Source: Beijerinckia sp. 28-YEA-48
GTDB lineage: Bacteria > Pseudomonadota > Alphaproteobacteria > Rhizobiales > Beijerinckiaceae
Assembly: GCF_900104955.1 (NCBI RefSeq)
Contig: NZ_FNSI01000001.1
Span: 3,134,001 to 3,198,000 of the forward strand
Length of the DNA stretch: 64,000 nt
Direction of reading: 5' to 3'
The notes under the pieces were generated by a model that did not search any database, was not told the origin of the DNA, and saw only the letters and a list, made by a program, of their open reading frames with translations. Positions 18,590-28,725 of this stretch are shown here, piece after piece. Position 1 is the stretch's first letter. Each line of letters starts with the position of its first letter. The translations under genes were made by a program, and so were the position numbers.

Positions 18590-19360
18590 ATGCCAGCCGA
18601 TACCGTCCCATCTGCCGAGCCGCGCCCGACCGTGCCGGAGGGGTACGACGCCATCGCCGTGTCGAAGGGGCTCTTGCGCAGTATCCGCGCCGGCGCCCTG
18701 GCGACGCTGGCCAAGGACGGCTTTCCGTTCTCGACGTTGGTCAATGTCGCGACCGATTACGATGGCACGCCGATCCTGCTGCTGTCGGGACTGGCCATCC
18801 ACACGCGCAATCTGGCCACCGATGCGCGCGCGTCCCTGCTCTTGGCTGAGACCGGCAAGGGTGATCCGCTGGCCCATCCGCGCCTGACCATCACCGGCAC
18901 CGTGCGCAAAAGCGCCAGCGAGGCCGAACGCGATCGCTTGAAGCAACGCTTCCTTGGCCGCCATCCGAAATCCCAGCTCTATGCCGATTTCGCCGATTTC
19001 GGTTTCTACCGGCTCGAAATGGCGAACATCCACCTCAACGGCGGGTTCGCACGGGCCGCCGATTTCGAGAGCACAGCACTGCGCACGTCACTCGACGGCG
19101 CCGATTCGATGATCGCGGCTGAAGCCTCGGCCATCGCCCATATGAACAGCGATCATACGGAGGCGGTGCGACTCTACGCCACAAAGCTCCGCCGGGCGGC
19201 CGACGGCCCGTGGCGGATCAGCGGCATCGACCCCGAGGGCGTCGATCTCGCCTGGGGCGAAAGCACAGAACGAGTGACGTTTCAAAGCCCTGTCCTGACT
19301 GCGGAGGCGCTTCACCGGACGCTCGTGCAGCTCGCCGTTGCAGCGCGGAGCGAGAATTGA
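18590..19360 (+). CDS. HugZ-family pyridoxamine 5'-phosphate oxidase-like protein (heme utilisation type)
   Basis: Two-domain protein: an FMN-binding-like split barrel (residues about 15-160) and a C-terminal DUF2470 domain (about 170-250) with the typical 'IAHMNSDHTEAVRLYA'. This is the HugZ/HutZ architecture; such proteins bind heme and some degrade it. The 256-residue length fits. GGAGG lies 12 bases before the ATG. It is a single gene between chvI and pckA with no heme uptake genes nearby, so a heme role is inferred from family only. Confidence 0.82.
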   Translation: MPADTVPSAEPRPTVPEGYDAIAVSKGLLRSIRAGALATLAKDGFPFSTLVNVATDYDGTPILLLSGLAIHTRNLATDARASLLLAETGKGDPLAHPRLTITGTVRKSASEAERDRLKQRFLGRHPKSQLYADFADFGFYRLEMANIHLNGGFARAADFESTALRTSLDGADSMIAAEASAIAHMNSDHTEAVRLYATKLRRAADGPWRISGIDPEGVDLAWGESTERVTFQSPVLTAEALHRTLVQLAVAARSEN

Positions 19361-19554
19361 TGCGCCGCACAATGGGTTATCGCGTGCGTCTTCTGCCAAA
19401 AATCGTTAATCCCAACGTCATGTGAGGTCACGCTAAACCTTGCTCAGGGAGGCTGGGCCGACTAAAGGTGCGGCCCTCAATTTCGGCAAGGGCCCGCCAT
19501 ACGGGCCATCGGGACCGCCAACGCGGCAAGTGTCGGATCAGTTCGGAGACAGCG

Positions 19555-21168
19555 ATGAAACAGGTGGGCGCGTTCAACACCTCCTACGGGGTTGATAAAT
19601 TTGGCCTCAAAAATCTCGGCACCGTATTTTACAATCTACATGCGCCGATGCTGTACGAAGAATCGATCCGCCGCGCTGAAGCGGTGGTCATGCCAGGTGG
19701 GGCGATCAACGCGGAAACCGGCATCCACACGGGCCGCTCGCCAAAAGACAAACACACCGTCCGCGACGCGCTCACCGAGGACAAAGTCTGGTGGGCCAAT
19801 AACAATTCGATCACTCCGGACCAGTTCGAGGTTCTCCTCCAAGACTTCCTCAAACATGCCGAAGGCAAGGACCTGTTCGTCCAGGACCTCCACGGCGGCG
19901 CCGATCCCTCTTTCCGGGTCAAATCGCGCGTCATCACCGAATTCGCTTGGCATTCGCTGTTCATCCGCAATCTGCTGATCCGTCCCGACAAGACCGAACT
20001 CGCCGCTTACGTTCCTGATCTGACGATCATCGACCTGCCCTCGTTCAAGGCCGACCCGAAGCGCCACGGCTGCAAGAGCGAAACCGTCATCGCCCTCGAT
20101 TTCTCCCGCAAGATCGTCCTCATCGGCGGCACCAACTACGCCGGCGAAATGAAGAAGTCGGTCTTCACCTGGCTGAACTGGACCCTGCCGGCGCAGAACG
20201 TCTTGCCGATGCACGCCTCCGCCAATGTCGGCGACGATGGCGACGTGGCGATCTTCTTCGGCCTGTCGGGCACCGGCAAGACGACCCTGTCCCAGGATCC
20301 CGACCGCACGCTGATCGGCGACGATGAGCACGGCTGGGGCAAGGACGGCGTCTTCAACTTCGAAGGTGGCTGCTACGCCAAGGCGATCCGCCTGTCGCGA
20401 GAAGCCGAGCCCGAGATTTACGCCACGACCGAGCGCTTCGGCACGGTGCTGGAAAACGTCGTCTACGACCCGCTGACCCGCGAGCCTGACTTCGACAGCG
20501 AAGCCAAGACCGAGAACACCCGCGTCGCCTATCCGCTCGACTTCATCTCGAATGCGTCGAGCTCCGGCCGCGCCGGCCAGCCCAAGAACATCATCATGCT
20601 GACCTGCGACGCCTTCGGCGTGCTGCCGCCGATCGCCAAGCTCGATCCGGCCCAGGCCATGTATCACTTCCTCTCCGGCTACACCGCGAAAGTGGCCGGC
20701 ACCGAGAAGGGTGTCACCGGTCCGGAAGCGACGTTCTCGACCTGCTTCGGCCATCCGTTCCTGCCGCTGCATCCGTCCGTCTACGGCAACATGCTGCGCG
20801 ATCTGATCGCCAAGCATTCGGTCGATTGCTGGCTGGTCAACACCGGCTGGACCGGCGGCAAGGAAGGCGTTGGCCGTCGCATGCCGATCCGCGTCACCCG
20901 CCGTCTGCTCACCGCCGCTCTCGATGGCTCACTGAGCAAGGCGACCTTCCGCACCGACCCCTATTTCGGCCTCGCCGTGCCGACCTCGGTGCCGGGCGTC
21001 GAGCCGCATATCCTCGAGCCGGTGAAGACCTGGTCGAACAAGGCGGAGTTCGCCTCGACCGCGAAGCATCTCGTCGAAATGTTCCGCAAGAACTTCGTCA
21101 CCTTCGAGAGCCATGTCGACGCCAAGGTGCGCGAAGCCGCACCGTTCTCGCGCCTCGCCGCGGAATAA
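19555..21168 (+). CDS. pckA: Phosphoenolpyruvate carboxykinase (ATP)
   Basis: Gluconeogenic enzyme converting oxaloacetate and ATP to phosphoenolpyruvate, CO2 and ADP. The ATP loop '[14 protein letters not shown]' starts at residue 236 and is followed by the metal-binding '[19 protein letters not shown]'; 'RVAYPLDFI' and '[15 protein letters not shown]' are also characteristic. The frame is open 29 codons upstream, but the ATG at 19555 starts the conserved sequence and follows CGGAGACAG. The product is 537 residues. Proximity to chvI/chvG is conserved in Hyphomicrobiales, where ChvI has been linked to pckA expression. A strong terminator follows. Confidence 0.97.
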   Translation: MKQVGAFNTSYGVDKFGLKNLGTVFYNLHAPMLYEESIRRAEAVVMPGGAINAETGIHTGRSPKDKHTVRDALTEDKVWWANNNSITPDQFEVLLQDFLKHAEGKDLFVQDLHGGADPSFRVKSRVITEFAWHSLFIRNLLIRPDKTELAAYVPDLTIIDLPSFKADPKRHGCKSETVIALDFSRKIVLIGGTNYAGEMKKSVFTWLNWTLPAQNVLPMHASANVGDDGDVAIFFGLSGTGKTTLSQDPDRTLIGDDEHGWGKDGVFNFEGGCYAKAIRLSREAEPEIYATTERFGTVLENVVYDPLTREPDFDSEAKTENTRVAYPLDFISNASSSGRAGQPKNIIMLTCDAFGVLPPIAKLDPAQAMYHFLSGYTAKVAGTEKGVTGPEATFSTCFGHPFLPLHPSVYGNMLRDLIAKHSVDCWLVNTGWTGGKEGVGRRMPIRVTRRLLTAALDGSLSKATFRTDPYFGLAVPTSVPGVEPHILEPVKTWSNKAEFASTAKHLVEMFRKNFVTFESHVDAKVREAAPFSRLAAE

Positions 21169-21191
21169 GCAGCGCACTACTTTTAAAGCAG

Positions 21192-21220
21192 AAGGCCCGG
21201 AGCATCGCTCCGGGCCTTTT
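21192..21220 (+). terminator. Rho-independent terminator of pckA
   Basis: A perfect 12-bp stem (AAGGCCCGGAGC / GCTCCGGGCCTT) with loop ATC, followed by TT and CG, lies 24 bases after the pckA stop. The A-rich left side means it can also act on the convergent gcdH transcript. Confidence 0.9.
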
Positions 21221-21256
21221 CGTTTGGGTCTCAGCAGAGCGGCTTAAAAGAACCGC

Positions 21257-22480
21257 TTAAAAGAATGCCTGCAAGCCCGTCTGCGCGCGACCGAGGATCA
21301 GCGCGTGCACGTCGTGTGCGCCTTCATAGGTGTTGACCGTCTCCAGGTTCTGGAGATGGCGCATGACGTGATATTCGCCATGGATGCCGTTGCCGCCGTG
21401 CATGTCACGGGCGACGCGGGCGATGTCCAAGGCCTTGCCGGCATTGTTGCGCTTGATGAGCGAGATGGCTTCCGGCGCGGCGCGGCCTTCGTCAAAGAGA
21501 CGACCGACGCGCAGGCAGGCCTGCAGGCCAAGCGTGATCTCCGTCTGCATGTCGGCGAGCTTTTTCTGCACCAGCTGGGTGGCGGCCAGCGGCCGGCCGA
21601 ACTGCTTGCGGTCGAGCGTGTACTGGCGCGCGCGGTGCCAGCAATCTTCCGCCGCGCCCATGGCGCCCCAGGCGATGCCGTAGCGGGCGCGGTTGAGGCA
21701 GCCGAACGGGCCTTTCAGACCCGAGACATTCGGCAACAGGTTTTCTTCCGGAATGACGACGCCATCCATGACGATTTCGCCGGTCACCGAGGTGCGCAGC
21801 GACAGCTTGCCATCGATCTTCGGCGCGGACAGGCCCTTCGTGCCCTTCTCGATCAGGAAGCCCTTGATCTCGCCCTTGTGCGCGTCCGACTTCGCCCAGA
21901 CGACGAAGAGATCGGCGACCGGTGCATTGGAAATCCACATTTTCGAGCCAGTGAGGCGATAGCCGTCGGAGACCTTTTCGGCGCGCGTCTTCATGCCACC
22001 CGGATCGGAACCAGCGTCGGGCTCGGTAAGGCCGAAACAGCCGATCATTTTGCCGCTGGCGAGCTTGGGCAGGTATTTCTGCTTCTGCTGGTTGTCGCCA
22101 TAGGCATAGATCGGATGCATGACGAGGGAAGATTGAACGCTCAGGGTCGAGCGATAGCCGGAATCGACCCGCTCGATTTCACGCGCTACGAGACCGTAGG
22201 CGACGTAATTGGCGCCAGCCGCGCCATATTCCTCAGGGATCGTCACGCCGAGCAGGCCGAGCTCGCCCATTTCGGGGATGAGGTCGTGGTCAATCGTCTC
22301 TTTCGCATAGGCATCGACGACGCGCGGCAGCAGTTTGTCCTGGGCATAGGCGCGGGCCGCGTCGCGAATCATCCGCTCGTCTTCCTGCAACTGGTCCTCG
22401 ATCAGGAACGGATCTTCCCAGGAGAAGGCAGCACGGTCGGCGTGCGAGGTCGGAGCGGCGGCGGATGCGGATGAGGACAC
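21257..22480 (-). CDS. gcdH: Glutaryl-CoA dehydrogenase
   Basis: FAD-dependent acyl-CoA dehydrogenase that oxidises and decarboxylates glutaryl-CoA to crotonyl-CoA in lysine, tryptophan and aromatic breakdown. Diagnostic segments are '[18 protein letters not shown]' and the C-terminal '[20 protein letters not shown]' with catalytic Glu386. The frame is open 25 codons further upstream with no ATG near a ribosome site; the GTG at 22480, eight bases after GGAG, is chosen (407 residues). Upstream lies an AT-rich operator-like repeat pair, suggesting dedicated regulation. No electron-transfer flavoprotein genes are nearby. Confidence 0.93.
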   Translation of the reverse strand: MSSSASAAAPTSHADRAAFSWEDPFLIEDQLQEDERMIRDAARAYAQDKLLPRVVDAYAKETIDHDLIPEMGELGLLGVTIPEEYGAAGANYVAYGLVAREIERVDSGYRSTLSVQSSLVMHPIYAYGDNQQKQKYLPKLASGKMIGCFGLTEPDAGSDPGGMKTRAEKVSDGYRLTGSKMWISNAPVADLFVVWAKSDAHKGEIKGFLIEKGTKGLSAPKIDGKLSLRTSVTGEIVMDGVVIPEENLLPNVSGLKGPFGCLNRARYGIAWGAMGAAEDCWHRARQYTLDRKQFGRPLAATQLVQKKLADMQTEITLGLQACLRVGRLFDEGRAAPEAISLIKRNNAGKALDIARVARDMHGGNGIHGEYHVMRHLQNLETVNTYEGAHDVHALILGRAQTGLQAFF

Positions 22481-22553
22481 GACAGTCTCCAGTTCAGTTT
22501 CCCATACAATTTTGCAGGGTCGTTTTGGCGAATAGCTCGTTGGGCGGCGCACC

Positions 22554-22578
22554 ATGTATTATATTACATGATCTGGCA
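22554..22578. promoter_or_regulatory. Operator-like repeat, copy 1 (gcdH promoter region)
   Basis: A 25-base AT-rich element containing TGTATTATATTACA, nearly palindromic (TGTA...TACA), followed by TGATCTGGCA. It shares 22 of 25 bases with a second copy 125 bases downstream and lies 74 bases before the chosen gcdH start. It could bind a dimeric repressor such as a GntR- or TetR-family protein; none is encoded next to it. Confidence 0.5.
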
Positions 22579-22678
22579 ATATGCCGGGCGACGCAGTTTG
22601 ACCGATTCATCCCCATGTTGCGTTTCTTTTGCCACTCTCTCACAGCTGTTGTCGGCTTGCGACCGAGCGGCCGGCGAG

Positions 22679-22703
22679 ATGCAATATATTACATGATCCG
22701 GCA
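22679..22703. promoter_or_regulatory. Operator-like repeat, copy 2
   Basis: Second copy of the 25-base element, with core TGCAATATATTACA then TGATCCGGCA. It lies 199 bases from the gcdH start and 181 bases before the divergent membrane-protein gene, so one factor could control both. The rest of the 403-base intergenic region (22481-22883) shows nothing else that I recognise. Confidence 0.5.
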
Positions 22704-22883
22704 GTCATTCCGATAGGTTAGCGGCCCGATAGGTGGGCGCGGCATCAGCCAGCCCAACCATCAGACCCTCGCCGCCGGATCATAGTCTTCACGGGTCCAT
22801 CACGTCACCCTGAAACCTTGTGATGTGCATCCGATCGGCCAAACGCCTAATCTCCGGAAAAATACAAAGATCGGGAGGCGGGC

Positions 22884-23522
22884 ATGACCGTGAGCGCAAC
22901 GACGTTTTCGAATCCACCGATCCCCAAGATGGCCGTCCTCGGCAAACTGTTTGCCGGCGGCCTGGCGGGACTGATTGTCTGGGAATTTTGGGCCCGGGTG
23001 CTCACGCCGCCGATCGCCGGCTTTCCGCTTGAGCCCCCGGCCCTCGTCGCCACCCTGATCGCCCGCTGGACCGGCATCGAAGTGTCCTGGACGACAGCGA
23101 CAGCCCTGCACTATGCGGTGGGCATTATTGGCTATCCGATCGCCTATTGGGTGATCTCGCGCGGCTTTCGCGCTTGGGCGGCAACCTTCGATATCGCCGT
23201 CTGGGTGCTGTTTACCCTCGGCGTTGCCTGGCTCGCGGCCTCCAGCAACGCGACGCTGTTCATCGGCTTTTTCTGGCTTCTCGTCACGGCGCTTTCGGCG
23301 ACACGCTTGATCAACCGCCACGCGCTGAGCGCCGATGCGCTGAGCTGGGGCTCGTTCACCTGGTTCAATGCGCTTGGCATCATGGCGCCGCTCGCCGGCC
23401 AGCCGTTTTTGCTGCTGTCCGATTATCCGGCGCTCTCCTTCATGAGCTGGGGCGGCCACGTGATCTATGGCGCGATCGCGGTTTACGTGTTTGAGCTGCT
23501 ATACCGTGGAACACGCGGCTAG
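22884..23522 (+). CDS. Multi-pass membrane protein of unknown function
   Basis: Not recognised. The 212-residue protein is hydrophobic with probably six membrane segments (about 17-38, 70-90, 96-115, 120-138, 155-178, 185-208). Short loops carry few charges, and there is no obvious enzyme motif; 'LHYAVGIIGYPIAYWV' and 'FMSWGGHVIYGAIAVYVFEL' look like helix pairs with small-residue packing and two conserved-looking histidines. GGGAGGCGGGC precedes the ATG. It is divergent from gcdH and shares its operator-bearing upstream region, and it ends in its own terminator. Confidence 0.75.
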   Translation: MTVSATTFSNPPIPKMAVLGKLFAGGLAGLIVWEFWARVLTPPIAGFPLEPPALVATLIARWTGIEVSWTTATALHYAVGIIGYPIAYWVISRGFRAWAATFDIAVWVLFTLGVAWLAASSNATLFIGFFWLLVTALSATRLINRHALSADALSWGSFTWFNALGIMAPLAGQPFLLLSDYPALSFMSWGGHVIYGAIAVYVFELLYRGTRG

Positions 23523-23558
23523 ACGGAATCGCAACGCGATTTCGTCTAAAATCTTTTT
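23521..23558 (+). terminator. Rho-independent terminator after the unknown membrane protein
   Basis: AGACGGAATCGC (23521-23532) pairs with GCGATTTCGTCT (23536-23547), one wobble pair, loop AAC, followed by AAAATCTTTTTT. The stem begins inside the stop codon. Confidence 0.8.
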
Positions 23559-23651
23559 TGATGGGTCATTGTTGCGTTTGATGGGTCCATCCAACGCTAC
23601 AAAACGCTATATGCACTTGAACCCACGCTCCCGCTTCGTCATCTTAAGGTC

Positions 23652-24737
23652 ATGGCCGCATCCTTCGACCGCCCAACTGCCGACACTGCCTCGCTCGCGA
23701 AGCTAAATGCCCGTTCGCGCGAGATTTTTCGGCATATTGTCGACAGCTATCTGGAAACCGGCGATCCCGTGGGATCGCGGCACCTGTCGCGCATCATGCC
23801 GATCACCCTGTCGCCGGCGTCGGTTCGCAATGTCATGCAGGACCTGGAAGACGCGGGCCTCGTCTATTCGCCACACACGAGCGCCGGCCGGCTGCCGACG
23901 GAACTCGGCCTGCGTTTCTTTGTCGACGCCATGCTCGAAGTCGGCGACCTCTCCATCGAGGATCGCAGCAGCATTGAGGCGCAGGTGAAGGCCGCCTCCA
24001 CCGGCCAGACCCTTGAGGGTGTGCTGACGGAAGCCTCTTCGCTGCTGTCAGGCCTGTCGCGCGGCGCGGCCGTCGTCCTCACCTCCAAAGACAATGCGCG
24101 GCTGCGGCAGATTGAATTCGTCCGCCTCGATCCTGACCGGGCGCTCGCCGTGCTCGTCGCCGAGGATGGATCGGTCGAGAACCGCATCCTGCCGATCCCG
24201 CGCGATCTGCCAGCCTCGTCGCTTGTCGAAGCCGGCAACTATCTCAACGCACGGCTGCGTGGCCGCACGCTTCTCGAATTGCGCGCTGATATCGACGCCT
24301 CGCGGCAGGCGGCGGAAGCCGAACTCGATCAACTGACGGCACGCCTGATCGATGCGGGCCTGGCCAGCTGGACCGGCCCCGGCACGAACCAGCAATTGAT
24401 CGTGCGCGGACAAGCCAATTTGCTCGAAGACCTGAAAGCGGTCGAAGATCTTGAGCGCATCCGCCTGCTGTTCTCGGATCTCGAAACCAAGAAGGACGTG
24501 ATCGACCTTCTGGCCCGCGCCGAGACGGGCGAAGGCGTGCGCATCTTCATCGGCTCGGAGAACAAATTGTTCTCGCTCTCCGGCTCGTCGATGATCGCGG
24601 CGCCGTTTCGCGACGGGGCGCAGCACATCGTTGGCGTCGTTGGTGTCATCGGCCCGACGCGGCTCAATTACGCACGCATCGTGCCGATGGTCGATTACAC
24701 CGCGAAAGTGGTGTCGCGCATGATGGAACGGCGCTGA
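23652..24737 (+). CDS. hrcA: Heat-inducible transcriptional repressor HrcA
   Basis: Winged-helix repressor of heat-shock genes, acting at CIRCE operators (TTAGCACTC-N9-GAGTGCTAA) with GroE as corepressor. The 361-residue protein has the N-terminal helix-turn-helix ('[20 protein letters not shown]'), '[20 protein letters not shown]', a GAF-like central region and the C-terminal '[16 protein letters not shown]'. No CIRCE element is visible upstream. The usual neighbour grpE is missing: the next gene, pgi, is convergent and only 12 bases away. Confidence 0.96.
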   Translation: MAASFDRPTADTASLAKLNARSREIFRHIVDSYLETGDPVGSRHLSRIMPITLSPASVRNVMQDLEDAGLVYSPHTSAGRLPTELGLRFFVDAMLEVGDLSIEDRSSIEAQVKAASTGQTLEGVLTEASSLLSGLSRGAAVVLTSKDNARLRQIEFVRLDPDRALAVLVAEDGSVENRILPIPRDLPASSLVEAGNYLNARLRGRTLLELRADIDASRQAAEAELDQLTARLIDAGLASWTGPGTNQQLIVRGQANLLEDLKAVEDLERIRLLFSDLETKKDVIDLLARAETGEGVRIFIGSENKLFSLSGSSMIAAPFRDGAQHIVGVVGVIGPTRLNYARIVPMVDYTAKVVSRMMERR

Positions 24738-24749
24738 GCGCCGCTCTCC

Positions 24750-26390
24750 TTACGCACCAATGCTGCGGCGATAGTTGATCAAGCCAGCGGTCGAAGCATC
24801 GAGACCATCGGTCGATTTCGTTTTATCGGAGACGATCGGCGCCAGGCGATTGCACAATTCCTTGCCGAGCTCGACCCCCCACTGATCGAAGGCATTGATA
24901 TCCCACAGCACCGATTGCACGAACACTTTGTGTTCATAGAGCGCGATGAGGCGGCCAAGGGTGCGCGGATCAAGGCGCTTGTACATGATCGTGCTGGTGG
25001 GGCGATTGCCGGCGAAAACCTTGTGCGGCGCCAGTTTCGCGATCGCAGCCGCATCGAGACCTTGTTTTTGCAATAGCACTTCAACCTCAGCGCGCGAGCG
25101 CCCACGCATCATCGCCTCGCTCTGCGCCAGGCAATTGGCGACGAGCAAATCATGATGATGAGCATCCGCATCGGTCGGCTCCGCCGCGACGATGAAATCG
25201 ACCGGAATGATATCGGTGCCCTGGTGCAACATCTGGAAGAAGGCGTGCTGACCATTGGTGCCAGGTTCGCCCCAGATGACCGGCGCCGTCGGCTGCGCCA
25301 CCGGCGCGCCGGAGCGCGTCACCGACTTGCCGTTCGATTCCATTTCGAGCTGCTGCAGGTAAGCCGAGAAACGCCCCAGACGTTGATCATAGGGAATGAC
25401 CGCCTGCGAGCCATAGCCCCAGGTATCGCGATTCCAGACGCCGATCAGCGCCATCAGCACTGGGATATTACGCTCCAGCGGCGCATCGACGAAATGCGTA
25501 TCGACCTCATGGGCGCCGCGTAGAAAAGCTTCGAAATGATCGCGGCCGATGGCGATGGCCAGCGACAGGCCGATGGCGGCCCAGATCGAATAGCGACCGC
25601 CAACCCAATCCCAGAAGCCGAACACCCGCTCCGGCTTGATGCCGAATTTGGCGACGAGATCGAGCTTGGTCGACACCGCAGCGAAGTGATCGCCGACGGC
25701 GGCCTCGCCCAACGTCTTTGCGATGACGGCACGCGCCGAAGCGGCGTTGGTCATCGTCTCCTGGGTCGTGAACGTCTTCGACGAGATGATGAACAGAGTG
25801 CGGGCCGGATCGAGCGTCTTCAACGTGTCGGCGAGATCGGCACCATCGACATTGGAAACGAAATGGGCGCGCGGCCCCTGCCCGCTAAATGGCGACAGCG
25901 CCCGCGCGGCCATGGCCGGGCCGAGATCGGAACCGCCAATGCCGATATTCACCACATCGGTGAAGGTCTCGCCGTTGGCGGCCCGGATCGCACCACTGCG
26001 CACCTGTTCGGCAAAGCCGATAACTTTCTCGCGCTCGGCGACCACGTCGCCCATCACATCGTGGCCATCGATGATCACCGGCCGGCCGGAGACATTGCGC
26101 AGCGCCATGTGCATGGCGGCGCGACCTTCGGTGAAATTGACGTGTTCGCCGGCAAAGAGCGCCTTGCGCCGGCCCTCGACATCGGCTGTGCGCGCCAAAG
26201 CGAACAGCTTTTCCATGGTCTCGGCGGTAACCCGGTGCTTGGAATAGTCGAACAGCAGATCGTCGAGCCGCGCGTGGAACTTCTGGAACCGACCGGCGTC
26301 TTTGAACAGATCGGCGGTGTGGACGCCCTCCATTCCGGTCTTGTGCGCCTTGAGGGCGGCGAAAGCGGCGGCAATTGACTGCTCGGCCAT
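24750..26390 (-). CDS. pgi: Glucose-6-phosphate isomerase
   Basis: Interconverts glucose 6-phosphate and fructose 6-phosphate. The 546-residue protein has '[18 protein letters not shown]', '[14 protein letters not shown]', '[17 protein letters not shown]', '[13 protein letters not shown]' and the catalytic '[13 protein letters not shown]' and '[16 protein letters not shown]'. Length is normal for the bacterial long type. GGAGAAGAGTTT precedes the ATG. It stands alone, convergent with hrcA. Confidence 0.97.
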   Translation of the reverse strand: MAEQSIAAAFAALKAHKTGMEGVHTADLFKDAGRFQKFHARLDDLLFDYSKHRVTAETMEKLFALARTADVEGRRKALFAGEHVNFTEGRAAMHMALRNVSGRPVIIDGHDVMGDVVAEREKVIGFAEQVRSGAIRAANGETFTDVVNIGIGGSDLGPAMAARALSPFSGQGPRAHFVSNVDGADLADTLKTLDPARTLFIISSKTFTTQETMTNAASARAVIAKTLGEAAVGDHFAAVSTKLDLVAKFGIKPERVFGFWDWVGGRYSIWAAIGLSLAIAIGRDHFEAFLRGAHEVDTHFVDAPLERNIPVLMALIGVWNRDTWGYGSQAVIPYDQRLGRFSAYLQQLEMESNGKSVTRSGAPVAQPTAPVIWGEPGTNGQHAFFQMLHQGTDIIPVDFIVAAEPTDADAHHHDLLVANCLAQSEAMMRGRSRAEVEVLLQKQGLDAAAIAKLAPHKVFAGNRPTSTIMYKRLDPRTLGRLIALYEHKVFVQSVLWDINAFDQWGVELGKELCNRLAPIVSDKTKSTDGLDASTAGLINYRRSIGA

Positions 26391-26596
26391 AAACTCTTCT
26401 CCAGAAACGCTTTTGCGGCGAATCGGGGCAGGTTAGAGGCTGCCGCCGCAACAATTGATGAACGAGCAATCGGCCAGGGCCCCAAGAGTTCCCCAAGTGG
26501 TTCCCGAGGCTGGGTTCCGCAGGCCGCCTTTGAAGGGTTCCTTCCTGGGGCAAAGCAGGCTACGGACAGCCAGCTTCAAACCCAACAGATTGATCA

Positions 26597-28405
26597 ATGG
26601 CCGCGCCCCCGCTTCTCCTTCTGCAAGATATCCGCCTGACGATCAGCGGCAAACCGCTCATCGAGGGTGCCGAACTGTCGGTGGCACCGGGCGAGCGGCT
26701 GGCCCTGGTCGGCCGCAATGGCTCGGGCAAATCGACCCTGCTGCGCATCGCCGCCGGTGAATTGGAAGCTGATGGCGGCACTCGCTTTTTTCAGCCGGGC
26801 GCCAGCGTGCGCTACCTGCAGCAGGAGCCGGACCTGTCGGCCTTCGACACAGTGCTGGCCTATGCCGAGGCTGGCCTTGGCCCCACCGACGATCATTACA
26901 AGGCGCGTTATCTCCTGAATGAGCTCGGCCTCTCGGGCGACGAGAACCCGGCCAATCTGTCTGGCGGCGAGGCGCGCCGCGCTGCGCTGGCGCGGGTGAT
27001 CGCCGCGGAACCCGATATCCTTCTCCTCGACGAGCCGACCAACCATCTCGATCTGCCCGCCATCGAATGGCTGGAAAAGGTCTTGCGCGCCTCGCGCTCC
27101 GCCCTGGTGCTGATCAGCCACGATCGGCGCTTTCTCGAAAACCTGTCGCGCACCACCGTCTGGCTCGATCGCGGCCGCACACGCCGGCTCGAAAAAGGCT
27201 TCGGCTCTTTCGAAGCCTGGCGCGACGAAGTGCTCGAGCAGGAAGAGCTGGAACTACACAAGCTTGACCGGCGCATCGTCAATGAGGAACATTGGGTGCG
27301 CCACGGCGTGTCGGCGCGGCGCAAGCGCAACATGCGGCGCATGGGCCGGCTGCAAGACCTGCGGAGCGAACGACGCGACGCCCGCAAGGTCACCGGCACG
27401 GTGAAAATGGAAGTCAGCCAGGCGCAGCTGTCCGGCAAACTCGTCGTCGAAGCTGAGCAGGTCAGCAAGAGCTATGGCGAGCGCGCCATCGTGCGTGATT
27501 TCTCCACCCGCATCATGCGTGGTGATCGTCTTGGCGTTGTTGGCGCCAATGGCGCCGGCAAAACCACGCTGATCAAAATGCTGATCGGCGAACTGGCGCC
27601 CGATGAAGGCAAGGTGACACTGGGCGCCAATCTCGAAATCGCTTCGCTGGATCAGCGGCGCGTCATGCTGCTCCCGGATTGGACGGTGAAAGACGCGCTG
27701 ACGGGCGGTGGCGGCGACTGGGTCGACGTCAACGGCCAGCGCAAGCATTTCGCCGGCTATATGAAGGACTTTCTGTTCCAGCCCGAACAGGCGCGCACGC
27801 CGGTGACGAAATTATCCGGTGGCGAACGCGCCCGCCTGATGTTGGCGCGCGCCCTGTCGCTGCCGTCGAACCTGATGGTGCTCGACGAACCGACCAACGA
27901 TCTCGATCTTGAAACCCTCGACCTGCTGGAAGAGTTGATCGCCGACTATCCCGGCACGGTCATCGTCGTCAGCCATGATCGTGATTTCCTCGACCGGGTC
28001 GCCACCTCGGTGGTGGTCAGCGAAGGTGATGGCCGCTGGATCGAATATGCCGGTGGTTACACCGACATGCTGTCGCAACGCGGTTTTGGTGTCGGCGGCG
28101 AACCGCTCGCGCGCGAGGTAAAAACCAAATCAGCCCCGGCGGTCTCATCGCAATCTTCCGGCGCGAAAAAGCGGCTGTCGTTCAAGCAGAAGCATGCGCT
28201 CGAAACATTGCCGAAGCGCATGGAAGAGTTACAGGCACAGCAGGCCACGCGACAGAAGGAACTCGACGACGCATCCTTGTATGCGCGCGATCCCAAGCGC
28301 TTCGCCGAATTGTCGCAAGCCTTCGCCAAGGCTGCCGACAAGCTGGTGAAGGCCGAAGAGGAATGGCTGGAGCTGGAAATGCTGCGCGAGGAGATCGAGG
28401 GGTAG
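26597..28405 (+). CDS. ABC-F family ATPase (Uup-like)
   Basis: Cytoplasmic protein with two ABC domains and no membrane part; ABC-F proteins act on the ribosome. First domain: Walker A 'GRNGSGKST', signature 'LSGGEARRAALAR', Walker B 'ILLLDEPTNHLD'. Second: 'GANGAGKTT', 'LSGGERARLMLAR', 'LMVLDEPTNDLD'. A charged linker lies between (about 200-280), and a C-terminal extension of about 90 residues looks like the coiled coil of Uup. The 602-residue length supports Uup rather than EttA. No ribosome-binding site is evident. It is divergent from pgi. Confidence 0.9.
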   Translation: MAAPPLLLLQDIRLTISGKPLIEGAELSVAPGERLALVGRNGSGKSTLLRIAAGELEADGGTRFFQPGASVRYLQQEPDLSAFDTVLAYAEAGLGPTDDHYKARYLLNELGLSGDENPANLSGGEARRAALARVIAAEPDILLLDEPTNHLDLPAIEWLEKVLRASRSALVLISHDRRFLENLSRTTVWLDRGRTRRLEKGFGSFEAWRDEVLEQEELELHKLDRRIVNEEHWVRHGVSARRKRNMRRMGRLQDLRSERRDARKVTGTVKMEVSQAQLSGKLVVEAEQVSKSYGERAIVRDFSTRIMRGDRLGVVGANGAGKTTLIKMLIGELAPDEGKVTLGANLEIASLDQRRVMLLPDWTVKDALTGGGGDWVDVNGQRKHFAGYMKDFLFQPEQARTPVTKLSGGERARLMLARALSLPSNLMVLDEPTNDLDLETLDLLEELIADYPGTVIVVSHDRDFLDRVATSVVVSEGDGRWIEYAGGYTDMLSQRGFGVGGEPLAREVKTKSAPAVSSQSSGAKKRLSFKQKHALETLPKRMEELQAQQATRQKELDDASLYARDPKRFAELSQAFAKAADKLVKAEEEWLELEMLREEIEG

Positions 28406-28725
28406 TACACCCTCGATCGTTCCTGACGGAAGCGGTTGCCCCTGGATACCGGATCACGCCTTCGGCGTGTCCGGCACGACACCAAGGTTCGCGCAACGAC
28501 CAATTCGCCCATACGCTCCGAGCTTTTTTTTGCAGCCCGCTGCATAAGGCAGAACGTTGATATTCAGCGATTAACGGCTCGCAAGCTCATCCATGCTCCA
28601 GCGCCACATCGTGCTCGCTACACAATAATTGAAGCGATGCCTCATCTGAATGCTCGGCCCGGTCGTATCACTGATGCGAACCATCGCAGAGCATCGCAAT
28701 TCGTTGCGATGACAGGGAGCTTCAA
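28406..28725. other. Intergenic region with hairpin repeats upstream of the fasciclin gene
   Basis: 320 bases, no gene seen. It holds a near-perfect hairpin at 28449-28474 (CCGGATCACGCC / GGCGTGTCCGG, loop TTC), related to the dispersed TGGAT...GATGACA elements, and a second hairpin next to the ribosome-binding site of the fasciclin gene. Promoter elements could not be assigned with confidence. Confidence 0.55.
28692..28711 (+). promoter_or_regulatory. UUCG-loop hairpin in the leader of the fasciclin gene
   Basis: CATCGCAA - TTCG - TTGCGATG forms a perfect 8-bp stem with a UUCG tetraloop in RNA. It ends three bases before the GGGAG ribosome-binding site, 14 bases before the start codon. It could stabilise the mRNA 5' end or tune translation. 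Confidence 0.5.

Noticed and set aside
18463-18849. 128-residue reading frame overlapping the start of the HugZ-like gene
   Set aside because: Overlaps a better-supported gene in another frame and has no domain.
19636-20817. 393-residue reading frame antisense to pckA
   Set aside because: pckA is fully conserved along this stretch; the frame has no recognisable domain.
21305-22474. 389-residue reading frame antisense to gcdH
   Set aside because: Shadow of gcdH with no ribosome-binding site.
28449-28474. Terminator of the ABC-F gene
   Set aside because: It has no T-run and resembles the dispersed hairpin elements instead.
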